Notes under the pieces: generated by a model
Databases searched by the model: none
What the model was told of the DNA's origin: nothing
What the model saw: only the letters and a program-made list of their open reading frames with translations
Program-made: the position numbers and the translations under genes
Source of the DNA: Candidatus Neomicrothrix sp. UBA814
GTDB taxonomy: Bacteria; Actinomycetota; Acidimicrobiia; Acidimicrobiales; Poriferisodalaceae
Length of the DNA: 64,000 bases
Direction: 5' to 3'
Assembly: GCA_002296525.1 (NCBI GenBank)
Contig: DBIA01000021.1
Coordinates: forward strand, 1 to 64,000
Part shown: positions 43,564-52,755 of the stretch, piece after piece
Position numbering within the stretch: the stretch's first letter is position 1
How the letters are laid out: each line of letters opens with the position of its first letter

Positions 43564-44715
43564 CCCAATGGATTACCCGAAAACAAGTTCACAGACCTAT
43601 TGATGCAAGTCATCGAATTCCGTGATCAGCAGATAACTCCACATGTAGTCGAGTGGGAAAAAACTCGTACCTTCCCCGCAAATGCGATCGCTGCCGCTAG
43701 CGAGCTAGGTCTTCTGGGCATGGAAATCAGCCCAGAACTGGGTGGCCTCGGAATGACTTTCGCACAAAAGTTAAAAGTGCTTGATGTTCTTTCCGAAGTT
43801 TCGATGCCTTACGCGTTTAGTTTGGTGAACTCACACAATGTCGCTGCACGACTAGCCCGGCACGGGACCGAGGACCAAAAAGACCGATTTCTCGAAGATC
43901 TACTGAACGGAAAAAAATTGGGATCTAGCGCCCTGACAGAGCCGGGAGCAGGAAGCGACTTTTCTTCAATTACAACCCAAGCCACTCCTGAAAAAGACAA
44001 CTGGCGGCTCAACGGGGAAAAGGCTTGGATCACTAACGCCGCTAGTTCGACAGTCATAGTCGCGTATGTACAAACCGAGCCAGGTGCACGAGCTCGCGGA
44101 ATCGCCTCGTTTCTTATCGACGGGACCAAAGCAGGTTTCGAACGACTCGCTCCATATGACTTAATCGGCAGTCATGCCATTGGGACGGGTGGGTTTCGAC
44201 TTAACAATTACCTCGCCTCTAATGCCGATCTCCTCGCCCCAGCCGGAGAAGGATTCTCAGCTGCCCTCGCCACGATTAACGAAGCACGAACTTATGTCGC
44301 ATCAATGTGCTGTGCCATGGTTGAGGCCTCCCTGCGAACGGCTATCGATTACGCGTCGGAGAGAGAAAGTTTTGGAAGACCAACAATTGAGCATCAAGGC
44401 CTTTCCTGGCAATTAGCTCGCGTCGCAAATCAACTTGAAGCAGCCAGGGCTTTAACGACAAATGCCATAACGGTTATTCAAGGTGGGGATAACGAGGCCG
44501 CAATCCTTCCTGCAGCGCACGCCAAAAAGTTTGCCACCGAATTCGTAGAACCAGCCTTGATTGCGTGCACCCAAGCAATGGGAGCTAACGGTTTAAAGGA
44601 AGAATTCCTTCTCGGACATCGCCTTACGGCTGCGCGGGTTGCCAACTACGTTGATGGCTCCACCGAAATCATGACCGATCGGATAGCCAAATCCCTGCGA
44701 AGCACCTACACCTAG
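43555..44715 (+). CDS. Acyl-CoA dehydrogenase
   Basis: 386 aa flavoprotein of beta-oxidation. LTEPGAGSDFSS, GEKAWITNA and the C-terminal helix pattern are typical. At the MCAD catalytic-Glu position the sequence is YVDGSTEIM, i.e. Asp or none, so the base may be elsewhere, as in several long-chain or steroid-type enzymes. ATG 43555 overlaps the Nudix start on the other strand; ATG 43603 is an alternative that still includes the conserved FRDQQITPH helix. Confidence 0.92.
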   Translation: MSHPNGLPENKFTDLLMQVIEFRDQQITPHVVEWEKTRTFPANAIAAASELGLLGMEISPELGGLGMTFAQKLKVLDVLSEVSMPYAFSLVNSHNVAARLARHGTEDQKDRFLEDLLNGKKLGSSALTEPGAGSDFSSITTQATPEKDNWRLNGEKAWITNAASSTVIVAYVQTEPGARARGIASFLIDGTKAGFERLAPYDLIGSHAIGTGGFRLNNYLASNADLLAPAGEGFSAALATINEARTYVASMCCAMVEASLRTAIDYASERESFGRPTIEHQGLSWQLARVANQLEAARALTTNAITVIQGGDNEAAILPAAHAKKFATEFVEPALIACTQAMGANGLKEEFLLGHRLTAARVANYVDGSTEIMTDRIAKSLRSTYT

Positions 44716-44770
44716 CCCAGGCACCCATGACTATAGGGATAGGTTTTGCTAATCGATCCAAGGAAACAGA

Positions 44771-46693
44771 ATGCCAGAAACACCCACTGGACCTAAAGGC
44801 GCTGCCGAACTAACTACGGTAGCTAACCAAGCTGCAGCGACCTCCGTCACCTTCGACGACGAAGCAGACTTTCAGAGGGCCCAGCAGGGATTAATCGCGA
44901 CTCTGCCAGAAGGTCGAGTTCTCGTCGACGATCAGGTGGTTTGGGATTGCGCTCACTACGACTTTCTGCGCAACAAACATGAGTCACCAGATACCGTTCA
45001 TCCCGGTCTTTGGCGTCAAGGCCGCCTCAACGCGATTCATGGCCTCTTTGAGGTAATGGAAGGCGTCTGGCAAGTACGCGGGTACGACATTTCGAATTTG
45101 ACGCTCATCGAAGGAAAGTCCGGCTGGATCCTGGTCGATGTATTGACTACCACCGCAACCGCGCAAGCTTGTTTGGAACTTGCAAATAAGCACCTAGGCA
45201 GCAGACCCGTAAAAGCAGTTATTTACACACACTCTCACGCGGATCATTTCGGCGGGATATTAGGGGTCACCAACCCCAAGGCAGTGGAGCAGGGCGACGT
45301 AAGAGTCATCGCCCCGGAAGGGTTTCTCGATGAAGTAGTGAACGAGAACGTCATTGCGGGCGCAGCTATGGCGCGTCGGGCAATGTACCAGTTCGGTCTA
45401 TTTCTACCCCCTGGACCTAACGGACACATCGACAACGGTCTTGGTAAGGCATTACCGCTGAGTCCCTCTGGCCTCATCGCGCCAACCGAGACCATCGATA
45501 AGACGGGGATTGAACTCGAAGTCGATGGTATTCGCATCATCTTTCAGAACACACCCGACGCAGAAGCGCCTGCCGAAATGAATTTTTGGTTTCCGGATCT
45601 TCGCCTGCTTTGCATGGCTGAAAACTGCACTCATAACATGCACAATCTCTACCCGATTCGGGGCGCACAAACCCGAGATGCGCTCGCTTGGTCGAAGTAC
45701 ATAAACGAAGCCCTAGACCTTTGGGGCGATCGATCCGACATCATGATCGCCACGCACCATTGGCCCCGTTTCGGCAGAGAGGATTTGAAAGAGTTTCTCG
45801 TAAAACAGCGCGATGTCTATCGATGGATGCACGATCAAACGATGCGACTAGCGAACCGCGGCTGGACACCAAGCGAGATTGCGGAGGTTCTAGAACTACC
45901 GGCCTGTTTCTCTTCCGACTCACATGTTCAGGGTTACTACGGGACGGTGAGCCACAACGTCAAGTCCGTGTACAACAAGTATTTGGGATGGTACGACGGT
46001 AACCCTGCACATTTGAACCCTTACCCCCCGGTTGAAAGCAGTAAGAAATACGTTGAGTTCATGGGCGGCGCAGATGAACTTTTACGTCGTGCAAGGAGCA
46101 GCTTTGAAGATGGCGACTACCGCTGGGTCGCTCAAGTGGTAAATCATCTTGTTTTTGCTGAACCGTCGCTTCGAGAAGCCAGAGAACTGCAGGCAGACGC
46201 TTTGGAACAAATGGGGTACCAGGCTGAATCTGGAACTTGGCGAAATGCGTACCTTTACGGCGCCCACGAACTGCGAAACGGGTCTCTTGATGTTTCAGTT
46301 GGTCGAGGCCGTCAGTTGGCACACGCGATGACCGCGGAACAGCTTTTCGATTCGATCGGAGTACGGCTCAGCACCGCTGCTCTGAACGAACTCGATGTAT
46401 CAATCAACTGGACATTTTCGGACCTTAACGAACTCCACGTTCTCGGTATCCGCAATTGCGCTATTCACCACTTGCCCAATAGGCACAGAGATGACGCTGC
46501 AGCCGCTATCACTATCACCCGTCACGTTCTTGCCGAGGCGCTCGGCGGCGCGATCTCATTGTCTGACGCCTTGCATCAAAATGACGTCACCATTGACGGC
46601 GATGAGTCACTAGTTCTCGAACTTTTTGATTCTTTAACCGAGTTTCGTCTTTTCCCCATCATCGAACCTCACGCCGATCAGGAACATTTATAA
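44771..46693 (+). CDS. Alkyl sulfatase (SdsA1/BDS1-like metallo-beta-lactamase fold)
   Basis: 640 aa. Metal site THSHADHFGG (153-161), a second segment CMAENCTHNMHNLYP with the Glu/His ligands, and ATHHWPRFG, all as in SdsA1; then the alpha-helical dimerisation domain and a C-terminal SCP2-like domain (from about 520). It removes sulfate from primary alkyl sulfates, giving alcohol. Unlike SdsA1 there is no signal peptide, so the protein should be cytosolic. AAGGAA ribosome site. Its 3' end overlaps the convergent EamA gene by 35 bp. Confidence 0.93.
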   Translation: MPETPTGPKGAAELTTVANQAAATSVTFDDEADFQRAQQGLIATLPEGRVLVDDQVVWDCAHYDFLRNKHESPDTVHPGLWRQGRLNAIHGLFEVMEGVWQVRGYDISNLTLIEGKSGWILVDVLTTTATAQACLELANKHLGSRPVKAVIYTHSHADHFGGILGVTNPKAVEQGDVRVIAPEGFLDEVVNENVIAGAAMARRAMYQFGLFLPPGPNGHIDNGLGKALPLSPSGLIAPTETIDKTGIELEVDGIRIIFQNTPDAEAPAEMNFWFPDLRLLCMAENCTHNMHNLYPIRGAQTRDALAWSKYINEALDLWGDRSDIMIATHHWPRFGREDLKEFLVKQRDVYRWMHDQTMRLANRGWTPSEIAEVLELPACFSSDSHVQGYYGTVSHNVKSVYNKYLGWYDGNPAHLNPYPPVESSKKYVEFMGGADELLRRARSSFEDGDYRWVAQVVNHLVFAEPSLREARELQADALEQMGYQAESGTWRNAYLYGAHELRNGSLDVSVGRGRQLAHAMTAEQLFDSIGVRLSTAALNELDVSINWTFSDLNELHVLGIRNCAIHHLPNRHRDDAAAAITITRHVLAEALGGAISLSDALHQNDVTIDGDESLVLELFDSLTEFRLFPIIEPHADQEHL

Positions 46694-47621
46694 CTAGAGC
46701 TACGCACAGCAGGACCACTCCCCCGGCAGCTCCTTGCAGCCAAGTCATTGCCTCATCGTGAATCAGCCATGCAAGACCAACGGCAACTAAGTGCATCATC
46801 AGGATGTACAGCGACGACCGAGCGGCTTGCAGATGACCGTGAAGCCACGTCATCAATACGTGTCCAAATACTCCGGTAACAAACGCCACTATCGAAATCC
46901 ACAGCCAGTCAATCCCCCCGAACTGGGCCCAGTCAGATCGGTCAGCTATCAGCAAAACTGGTGGAACGGTCGATACAAAAGCCCAGACGTTGATCCCCGC
47001 CATCCACTCTATGGGATCGACGTAATTGTCGAATCGAGCGAGACGAGTCAACACGAAGTACACAGAGAACGTTAGAAGCGATAGGACCGCGAGGCCGATA
47101 CCAACCCACGAAGACCTTAATTCCGAACCCGCTCCAAGGATTACCCCGGTCGCGCCGACTACCCCCAACAAGGTGAATACGATTTGGCGCTGCGTGGGGT
47201 ATTCGCGAAACAGAGGACCAGCCAAAACCAACAGCAACGCAGGTTGCATTGCAACAACCGTCGATAAAACGGAAACCGTGGCTTCTTGAAGAGTGGCGAA
47301 TACAAAGATGAGATTTACCCCAAAAGACAGCCCGGGCAGTGCTGTAGCTACGAGAACGCGACGCGACAGCATCCGTCTTCTCGCCGCGAGTACTAGCAGT
47401 AGGAACGGGGACGATATCCCGAAGCGAACGAATGTTCCGATCAGAGGAGGTGCCGTGACGAGCTTCGTGATTGGAGGCCCCAAGCCCCAAACCAATACAA
47501 CAACTCCCATCACCGCCAAGGCCAGGGTGTCACCTGTCCCCGCTCTGACTCCGTGAGGATAAGAGTCTTCAGCTTCTTGAATTGAAAAAACTGATGGGGT
47601 TCGAGAAGATCCTCCGCTCAA
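46659..47621 (-). CDS. EamA/DMT-family transporter
   Basis: 320 aa, about ten hydrophobic helices in two EamA repeats (ALAVMGVVVLVWGLG, LPGLSFGVNLIFVF, GIGLAVLSLLTFSVYF, WISIVAFVTGVFGHV). Probably exports an amino acid or metabolite. The frame is open further upstream, but that part belongs to the nitroreductase gene; TTG 47621 overlaps the nitroreductase stop as TTGA, while ATG 47510 would cut into the first helix. Last gene of the run SDR-nitroreductase-nitroreductase-EamA. Confidence 0.84.
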   Translation of the reverse strand: MSGGSSRTPSVFSIQEAEDSYPHGVRAGTGDTLALAVMGVVVLVWGLGPPITKLVTAPPLIGTFVRFGISSPFLLLVLAARRRMLSRRVLVATALPGLSFGVNLIFVFATLQEATVSVLSTVVAMQPALLLVLAGPLFREYPTQRQIVFTLLGVVGATGVILGAGSELRSSWVGIGLAVLSLLTFSVYFVLTRLARFDNYVDPIEWMAGINVWAFVSTVPPVLLIADRSDWAQFGGIDWLWISIVAFVTGVFGHVLMTWLHGHLQAARSSLYILMMHLVAVGLAWLIHDEAMTWLQGAAGGVVLLCVALVINVPDRREVR

Positions 47622-48271
47622 TTCCAAGCCACTCCAAATGCATCGTCGAATGCAAGTGCTTGGATGGGTTGTCTTGTAATGGTCCCATGGCCTGCACCTA
47701 TTGGGTATCCAAGAGGAACCATCGCCAAAGTCGCCCACCCCTCAGGAATTTGTAACGCCTCTTTAACCTCTTCTTCAGCCAAACAATGCAGCGTCGTTAG
47801 GACGCAGCCTAAACCCTCGGTCCGCGCTGCCAGCATTGCATTTTGGACTGCCGTATACACCGAGCCACCTCCCACCATGGACACACGGTCGAGCTTCGCA
47901 TCTGTGATCGCCATCATCTGGGGGTCCGCGACGAACATAAGGATTGTTGGAGCTTCGTGAAGGTGATCAGCCAAATAGTCACCGGCGATTCGATTTCTTC
48001 GCGCTTTTTCTGCTTCATCTTCCGGTAGTTGCTCAATCCTTTTGTCATAACCTTTCGCATAGCGATACCAGGCAGGTTTATAGATGTCTGCAAGTGCCTG
48101 CTTTCGCTCAGAACTCGTTACCACGATTACGCGCCATGGTTGCATGTTGCCTCCGGTGGGGGCCCATGCCGCGGCTTGCAACACGCGATCCATTACATCA
48201 TCCGGTATTGGATCTGGTCGGAGGCGTCGCACCGCTCTTAGGGTGCTCATCATTTCGTAAATGTCATTCAT
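47618..48271 (-). CDS. Nitroreductase-family FMN oxidoreductase (1)
   Basis: 217 aa. FMN-binding PTGGNMQPWRV and RAVRRL at the start and GLGCVLTTL near the end are typical. ATG start 9 bp after the second nitroreductase gene. Could reduce nitro groups, quinones or enones; not BluB, since it lacks the BluB pattern. Paralogous to the next gene but distinct. Confidence 0.88.
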   Translation of the reverse strand: MNDIYEMMSTLRAVRRLRPDPIPDDVMDRVLQAAAWAPTGGNMQPWRVIVVTSSERKQALADIYKPAWYRYAKGYDKRIEQLPEDEAEKARRNRIAGDYLADHLHEAPTILMFVADPQMMAITDAKLDRVSMVGGGSVYTAVQNAMLAARTEGLGCVLTTLHCLAEEEVKEALQIPEGWATLAMVPLGYPIGAGHGTITRQPIQALAFDDAFGVAWN

Positions 48272-48280
48272 TCTTGGTCC

Positions 48281-48931
48281 TTAGAGCCAGGTGGCCCATT
48301 CATCGACAGCCATTCGCTCACTTCGGAGACTATTCACAGGCTTTGATTCGTCGCGTTTTCCTATCGCCATTCCGCAAAACAGCATCTCCTCTTGTGGCGC
48401 TCCACAAAATTCTTGGACTGCTTGCCAATGGTTAGCCCAAGCCTCCTGCGGGCAGGTATCTAAACCTGCCTCGACCGCCAGAAGCATAAAGGTTTGAAGG
48501 AACATCCCTAGATCTGACCATTGCGCGGAGCCCATATTTCTTTCAATGAAACAAAAGAATGCGGCCGGGGCACCAAAAAACTCATAGTTACGGGCAAGAT
48601 GCGCGAATCGTGCCGGTTTGTCTTCCCTGGGAATCCCTAGTTTTTCATACATTGCTTCACCCAACTCGAATCGATTAGTCCGATACGGCTCTTGCAAGCT
48701 AGGCGGGTAAACGGGATATTCAGATTCTCCCGGGCTGCGGCTAGAGATGAACGTGCGAAAACGATCCATAGCATCACCGTTGATTACGTAGACCTTCCAA
48801 GGTTGAACGTTGCCGCCTGAAGGGGCCCGTGATGCCACCTCCAAAAGATCGCGGATTTGTTTATCGCTGACGGGATCAGCAAGAAATGATCTGATTGACG
48901 CTCTCCGTTGGGTGGCTTCGCTGACGTTCAC
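48281..48931 (-). CDS. Nitroreductase-family FMN oxidoreductase (2)
   Basis: 216 aa. RRASIRSFL and APSGGNVQPWKV give FMN binding, GLDTCPQEAW and LFCGMAIGKRDE the C-terminal part. GTG start with GGAG upstream. It follows the SDR gene by 59 bp and precedes the other nitroreductase; two different paralogues side by side may form a heterodimer or act on two steps. Confidence 0.88.
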   Translation of the reverse strand: MNVSEATQRRASIRSFLADPVSDKQIRDLLEVASRAPSGGNVQPWKVYVINGDAMDRFRTFISSRSPGESEYPVYPPSLQEPYRTNRFELGEAMYEKLGIPREDKPARFAHLARNYEFFGAPAAFFCFIERNMGSAQWSDLGMFLQTFMLLAVEAGLDTCPQEAWANHWQAVQEFCGAPQEEMLFCGMAIGKRDESKPVNSLRSERMAVDEWATWL

Positions 48932-48990
48932 TTTGGTCGCTCCTGGTATTAAAGGCTCCCACGAGTGTGCCTCACCAGAAACTCGATTGC

Positions 48991-49734
48991 TCAGGAACTT
49001 CGCAAAGACTCAGTAGCTCCATCAACCGACAGAACCTGACCGGAGACGTGTCGACCAGCTGGGGACGCCATGTACACAACAGCGCCGGCAACGTCGGCAG
49101 CGTCCATGAAGCGCCGCATCGAAACCTGAGTCTCATATCCCGAACGAGTCTCCGCTTCACCGACCCCCTTTGCTTGTGCTTCTTTTTGAATTACTTGATC
49201 CATACGAGGGCCGCCAACAGAACCAGGGCAAATGACATTTACTCGGATGTTGTCTTCACCCAATTCCATAGCCCAGCTTCGCCCGAGCCCAACTATCGCC
49301 CATTTCGCTGCCACATAGGGAGAACGGTAGGGGTAGGGAAAGATTCCTGCTGTTGAAGCGATGTTGACGATTAAGCCACTGTCGGCGGAACGCAAAAGCG
49401 GAACTGCACAAGCTGTCACTCGAAAAGTTCCGCTTAGGTTGACTCGTAATACTTCATCGAAATCATTCGGGTCAATCTCGTCTACCAAGCCTGCGGGACC
49501 CGCTATACCTACATTGTTGACCAGTACATCAAGTCCGCCGAGGTCGCGTTCTATCGCACGAAACATCTCTTCTACCTGTTGCCCTTGAGATATATCTGCA
49601 ACGTGGTCTGGGCTAGTGCTTGGATCTATATCGCAAACAAACACTTTGGCTCCAGCAGAACGGAGGGCATCAACTACCGATGCTCCAATGCCAGATCCCC
49701 CTCCCGTAACTAGGACTCGGAGACCATCTTTCAC
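48991..49734 (-). CDS. SDR-family oxidoreductase
   Basis: 247 aa from GTG 49734, which gives MKDGLRVLVTGGGSGIG, the normal distance to the nucleotide motif; TTG 49767 is the longer alternative. NVGIAG, IVNIASTAG and YVAAK (catalytic Tyr, Lys) are present. Likely alcohol/ketone interconversion in the adjacent pathway. Divergent from another SDR gene across a promoter region with two inverted repeats. Confidence 0.9.
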   Translation of the reverse strand: MKDGLRVLVTGGGSGIGASVVDALRSAGAKVFVCDIDPSTSPDHVADISQGQQVEEMFRAIERDLGGLDVLVNNVGIAGPAGLVDEIDPNDFDEVLRVNLSGTFRVTACAVPLLRSADSGLIVNIASTAGIFPYPYRSPYVAAKWAIVGLGRSWAMELGEDNIRVNVICPGSVGGPRMDQVIQKEAQAKGVGEAETRSGYETQVSMRRFMDAADVAGAVVYMASPAGRHVSGQVLSVDGATESLRSS

Positions 49735-49778
49735 CCGTCCAGCTTCGAGAATTAGTCGTTCATCCAATGACGCGCTCC

Positions 49779-49801
49779 CTAATCGGTAGGAAAAGGATTA
49801 G
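49779..49801. promoter_or_regulatory. Inverted repeat A between divergent SDR genes
   Basis: CTAATC and GATTAG, perfect 6-bp arms, 11-bp spacer, just upstream of the minus-strand SDR start. Candidate repressor site. Confidence 0.45.
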
Positions 49802-49810
49802 ACGTTCATT

Positions 49811-49832
49811 CCTTCTACGCCTAAACAGAAGG
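49811..49832. promoter_or_regulatory. Inverted repeat B between divergent SDR genes
   Basis: CCTTCT and AGAAGG, perfect 6-bp arms, 10-bp spacer, 29 bp before the plus-strand SDR ATG. Different sequence from repeat A, so a second regulator or an mRNA hairpin. Confidence 0.4.
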
Positions 49833-49860
49833 TCAGAGATTTGCATCACCTAGGGGAAAC

Positions 49861-50628
49861 ATGTCAGATATACCAAATTTTACGGTTGACCTTTCGGGGC
49901 AGACTGCGTTTGTCACCGGCACAACCTCAGGGTTGGGTCAAAGATTCGCTCGGGTTCTCGCCGCCTGCGGAGCGAATGTGGCTATTGCTGGGCGTCGAGC
50001 GGAACGACTCGAAGTGCTCGCCGAGGAACTCAGATCCATGGGGACAGAAGTTCTACCCGTCCCGTTAGATGTCACTGATACCGACGCTCTTTTCGCCGCA
50101 ATAGATCAAACTGAAAAGAAATTGGGCACCGTACAAATATTGGTTAACAACGCCGGGAAACCCGACGCTCGACTCGCCTTGAAGATGGATCCCGCATTCG
50201 TTGATGAAATGGTCGCAACTAATTTGACGTCGCTGTTCCATCTTGCAAGTGAAGTGACGCGACGTCTGATCAAGGCCGAGCTTCCGGGACGAATAGTCAA
50301 TATCTCTTCTGGAGCTGCCTACAGTGCTGGGATCGGTACCTCCTGGTATGCAATCACGAAGAGCGGCGTTGTGCGCATGACCGAGATGTTGGCCTTAGAG
50401 TTCGCCAAATATGACGTCAATGTCAACTGCATTGCTCCAGGTGCCTTCGAGAGCGAAATGATGGACGGGATGCTTGAACGAATGGGCGACATCACTGAGG
50501 GCTTCCCTCGTAAGCGACTAGGCAAAGCTTCTCAGCTCGATAGCACTTTGCTTTACCTGGTGTCACCATCATCTGACTTCGTAACAGGTGCGACAATCAG
50601 AGTTCATGACGCTCAGGGAGCCCGTTAG
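49861..50628 (+). CDS. SDR-family oxidoreductase
   Basis: 255 aa. TGTTSGLG nucleotide motif, NNAGKPDA, NISSGAAYSAG and catalytic YAITK. GGGG ribosome site before ATG. First gene of a plus-strand operon with PhyH oxygenase, serine hydrolase and MFS exporter (gaps of 6, -4 and 1 bp). Would oxidise an alcohol or reduce a ketone; specificity unknown. Confidence 0.9.
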   Translation: MSDIPNFTVDLSGQTAFVTGTTSGLGQRFARVLAACGANVAIAGRRAERLEVLAEELRSMGTEVLPVPLDVTDTDALFAAIDQTEKKLGTVQILVNNAGKPDARLALKMDPAFVDEMVATNLTSLFHLASEVTRRLIKAELPGRIVNISSGAAYSAGIGTSWYAITKSGVVRMTEMLALEFAKYDVNVNCIAPGAFESEMMDGMLERMGDITEGFPRKRLGKASQLDSTLLYLVSPSSDFVTGATIRVHDAQGAR

Positions 50629-50634
50629 CGTTCA

Positions 50635-51594
50635 TTGCCTCCAGGCGAGCTAGTCTGCCAGGTGGTGACCACCGATATCAGCACTGCAGTTGAACAATGG
50701 CGAACGCAAGGTTGGACCGTGGTCCACGACTTAGTTCCGACTGAAGAGATAGATGCTGCCGTCGAGGAGCTTTGGGGCCATTTCCCACATCCGGTTGACT
50801 ACCACTCAGGTAACCCGGCCGCTCAAGCTCAGTTTGAGGGCGAAAGCACCGATCTTCGCTATCAACCCACCAAGCAAGGCAACGCACATCAACTCAAAGA
50901 CATTCAGAACGAAGGCGCAGAGTTTCGTTTGCGACAATTTCTAGGCCATGTGCTATTTCCATACGACTCATATCTACTCAATCGATTGCAAATTCACCCC
51001 AACGTGGTGGATTTCGCCAAAAAAGCAATGGGTGATGAGGACATCCGCCTATACCAGGCACGAATTTGGGGAAAGTACACCGGAGTCACCAACTACGAAC
51101 AGCCGTTCCACCAAGACCGTAATCACACGATCGTTCCAGATCGGGTCGAACCGGGGTGGTGGAACATGCTGGGTTTCTTGTATCTCTCTGACGTTGAGGA
51201 AGGCGTTGGCCCTACTCAGATTTTGAGCATCGGAGATTCTCCACCGGGCGCTAATCCTCAATCCGCGGCAGGTCGACGCGGTTCTTATTTGGCTTACCGA
51301 ACCGATGTCTGGCATCGAGGAGTCGACCTGACGCGAGAGGGTGGCTCCAGGTTTTTAATGAATATCGCTTTCAAACACGCCCATCATGAGTGGATTGGAT
51401 TTGACAGTTTTCAACAAAATGCGAATAGAGGTCCTTGGTCGAAGTTCGCAGCAAGCTGCAGCCCCGACGAATTAGCGCTATTCGGGGCACCACGACCCGG
51501 GCACCCCTTTTGGACCCCCGAACTAGTCGAAGCCTTAAAGGAGCGTTACCAAGGCATCGACATAACACCCTGGTTAGAAGGACTCGATCAGTGA
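50635..51594 (+). CDS. PhyH-family Fe/2-oxoglutarate dioxygenase
   Basis: 319 aa from TTG 50635; GTG 50665 (VTTDISTAVEQW) is a plausible shorter start. Iron ligands: His and Asp in FHQDRNHTI and a distal His in DVWHRGVDLT; Arg in GGSRFLMNIAFK for 2-oxoglutarate. Different subfamily from the PhyH at 32.4 kb. Stop overlaps the serine hydrolase start (GTGA). Confidence 0.85.
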   Translation: MPPGELVCQVVTTDISTAVEQWRTQGWTVVHDLVPTEEIDAAVEELWGHFPHPVDYHSGNPAAQAQFEGESTDLRYQPTKQGNAHQLKDIQNEGAEFRLRQFLGHVLFPYDSYLLNRLQIHPNVVDFAKKAMGDEDIRLYQARIWGKYTGVTNYEQPFHQDRNHTIVPDRVEPGWWNMLGFLYLSDVEEGVGPTQILSIGDSPPGANPQSAAGRRGSYLAYRTDVWHRGVDLTREGGSRFLMNIAFKHAHHEWIGFDSFQQNANRGPWSKFAASCSPDELALFGAPRPGHPFWTPELVEALKERYQGIDITPWLEGLDQ

Positions 51595-52754
51595 GCTTGG
51601 ACCATGTGATCGACGACTGCCTAGGCAAAGCCGTGGACGATCGAATCGTTCCGGGAGCAGTCGGAGCAATCGTCGATAAAGGCGGACTTGTTGCTATTCG
51701 TGCCCACGGAGCGAAATCCCAAGACAGTGCTATGGAAGCCGACACCGTGTTCCAGATCGCATCGATGACAAAGCCGATAGCTGGAGTCGCGTGTCTGCAA
51801 GCGGTCGAACGCGGATTGCTAAAACTCGACCAACCCGCGGCCGAAATTATTCCGCAGCTTGCGGACTTACAGGTTCTCGAGGAGATAAACGAATCAGGTC
51901 CCGTGCTGCGTTCTCCTAAGACTCCCGTTACGTTGCGTAACTTACTGACGCACACATCCGGTTTTACCTACGAAGTCTGGAATTCTGAAATCGCTCGATG
52001 GATAGAGCACGAGGGCACCCCTGGTATCGCAAGCCGAGAGTTGGCATCTCTCAACCGGCCACTATCTTTCGAACCCGGTCAACGCTGGGAATACGGCATA
52101 GGGATCGACTGGGCCGGGCAACTTCTTGAAGCGGCGAGCGGTGTCAAACTCGGTGATTGGATGCGCGAAGAAATTTTTAGCCCTCTGGGTATGTCTGACA
52201 CCGCTTATAGCTGCAGCTCCGAAATGGAAGAACGCAAAGCTGCTGTGCACGTTCTCACTAAAGATCAATGGAAAGCGCTACCTACCGAACCCCCACAAAC
52301 TGCTGCAGAGTTCGATAGCGGCGGCGGCGGTCTCTTTTCAACAGCGATCGACTACGCGAAGTTCATCCAAATGGTTCTATGTGGTGGAAAATACGAAGGA
52401 CACGAGATTCTTTCGACGCAGATGGTGTCGACAATGTCATCGAACAACATGGGGCATTTGCGCGTGACACCCGTCACTTCAATTAACCAAAACCTGAGCG
52501 CAGATTTCGAATTTATGCGTGGGGTGCCAAAGTCGTGGGGACTTAGCTTTCAAATAAACGAGGACAATGTTGTCGGAGGTCGCAAAGCCGGGTCACTAAG
52601 TTGGGCTGGGCTATTTAACACCCACTTTTGGATTGATCGAACTTCGGGATTCGGTGCTTTGTTAATGACCCAGACACTTCCCTTCATGCTCCCCCGAGTC
52701 GCAACCCTTCTTGACCAATTCGAACAGACGGTCTACCAATCATTGGCGGCTTGA
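51591..52754 (+). CDS. Class C beta-lactamase-related serine hydrolase (family VIII esterase-like)
   Basis: 387 aa. SxxK motif SMTK (Ser58, Lys61) and a Tyr motif in WEYGIGIDW; the third motif is not obvious. No signal peptide, hence a cytosolic esterase or amidase rather than a resistance beta-lactamase. GTG 51591 overlaps the PhyH stop as GTGA; the frame is open 52 codons further up inside the PhyH gene but without similarity. It probably hydrolyses an ester made in the same pathway. Confidence 0.88.
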   Translation: MSLDHVIDDCLGKAVDDRIVPGAVGAIVDKGGLVAIRAHGAKSQDSAMEADTVFQIASMTKPIAGVACLQAVERGLLKLDQPAAEIIPQLADLQVLEEINESGPVLRSPKTPVTLRNLLTHTSGFTYEVWNSEIARWIEHEGTPGIASRELASLNRPLSFEPGQRWEYGIGIDWAGQLLEAASGVKLGDWMREEIFSPLGMSDTAYSCSSEMEERKAAVHVLTKDQWKALPTEPPQTAAEFDSGGGGLFSTAIDYAKFIQMVLCGGKYEGHEILSTQMVSTMSSNNMGHLRVTPVTSINQNLSADFEFMRGVPKSWGLSFQINEDNVVGGRKAGSLSWAGLFNTHFWIDRTSGFGALLMTQTLPFMLPRVATLLDQFEQTVYQSLAA

Positions 52755-52755
52755 A

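Noticed and set aside
46942..47490. 182-codon open frame on the minus strand inside the EamA gene
   Set aside because: Arg/Ser-rich, no recognisable domain, shadow of the membrane-protein frame.
51435..51590. 52-residue extension of the serine hydrolase
   Set aside because: It overlaps the PhyH coding sequence in another frame; the GTGA-overlapping start fits the family.
51591..52754. Antibiotic-resistance beta-lactamase
   Set aside because: No signal peptide and no clear KTG motif; better described as a family VIII-type esterase.
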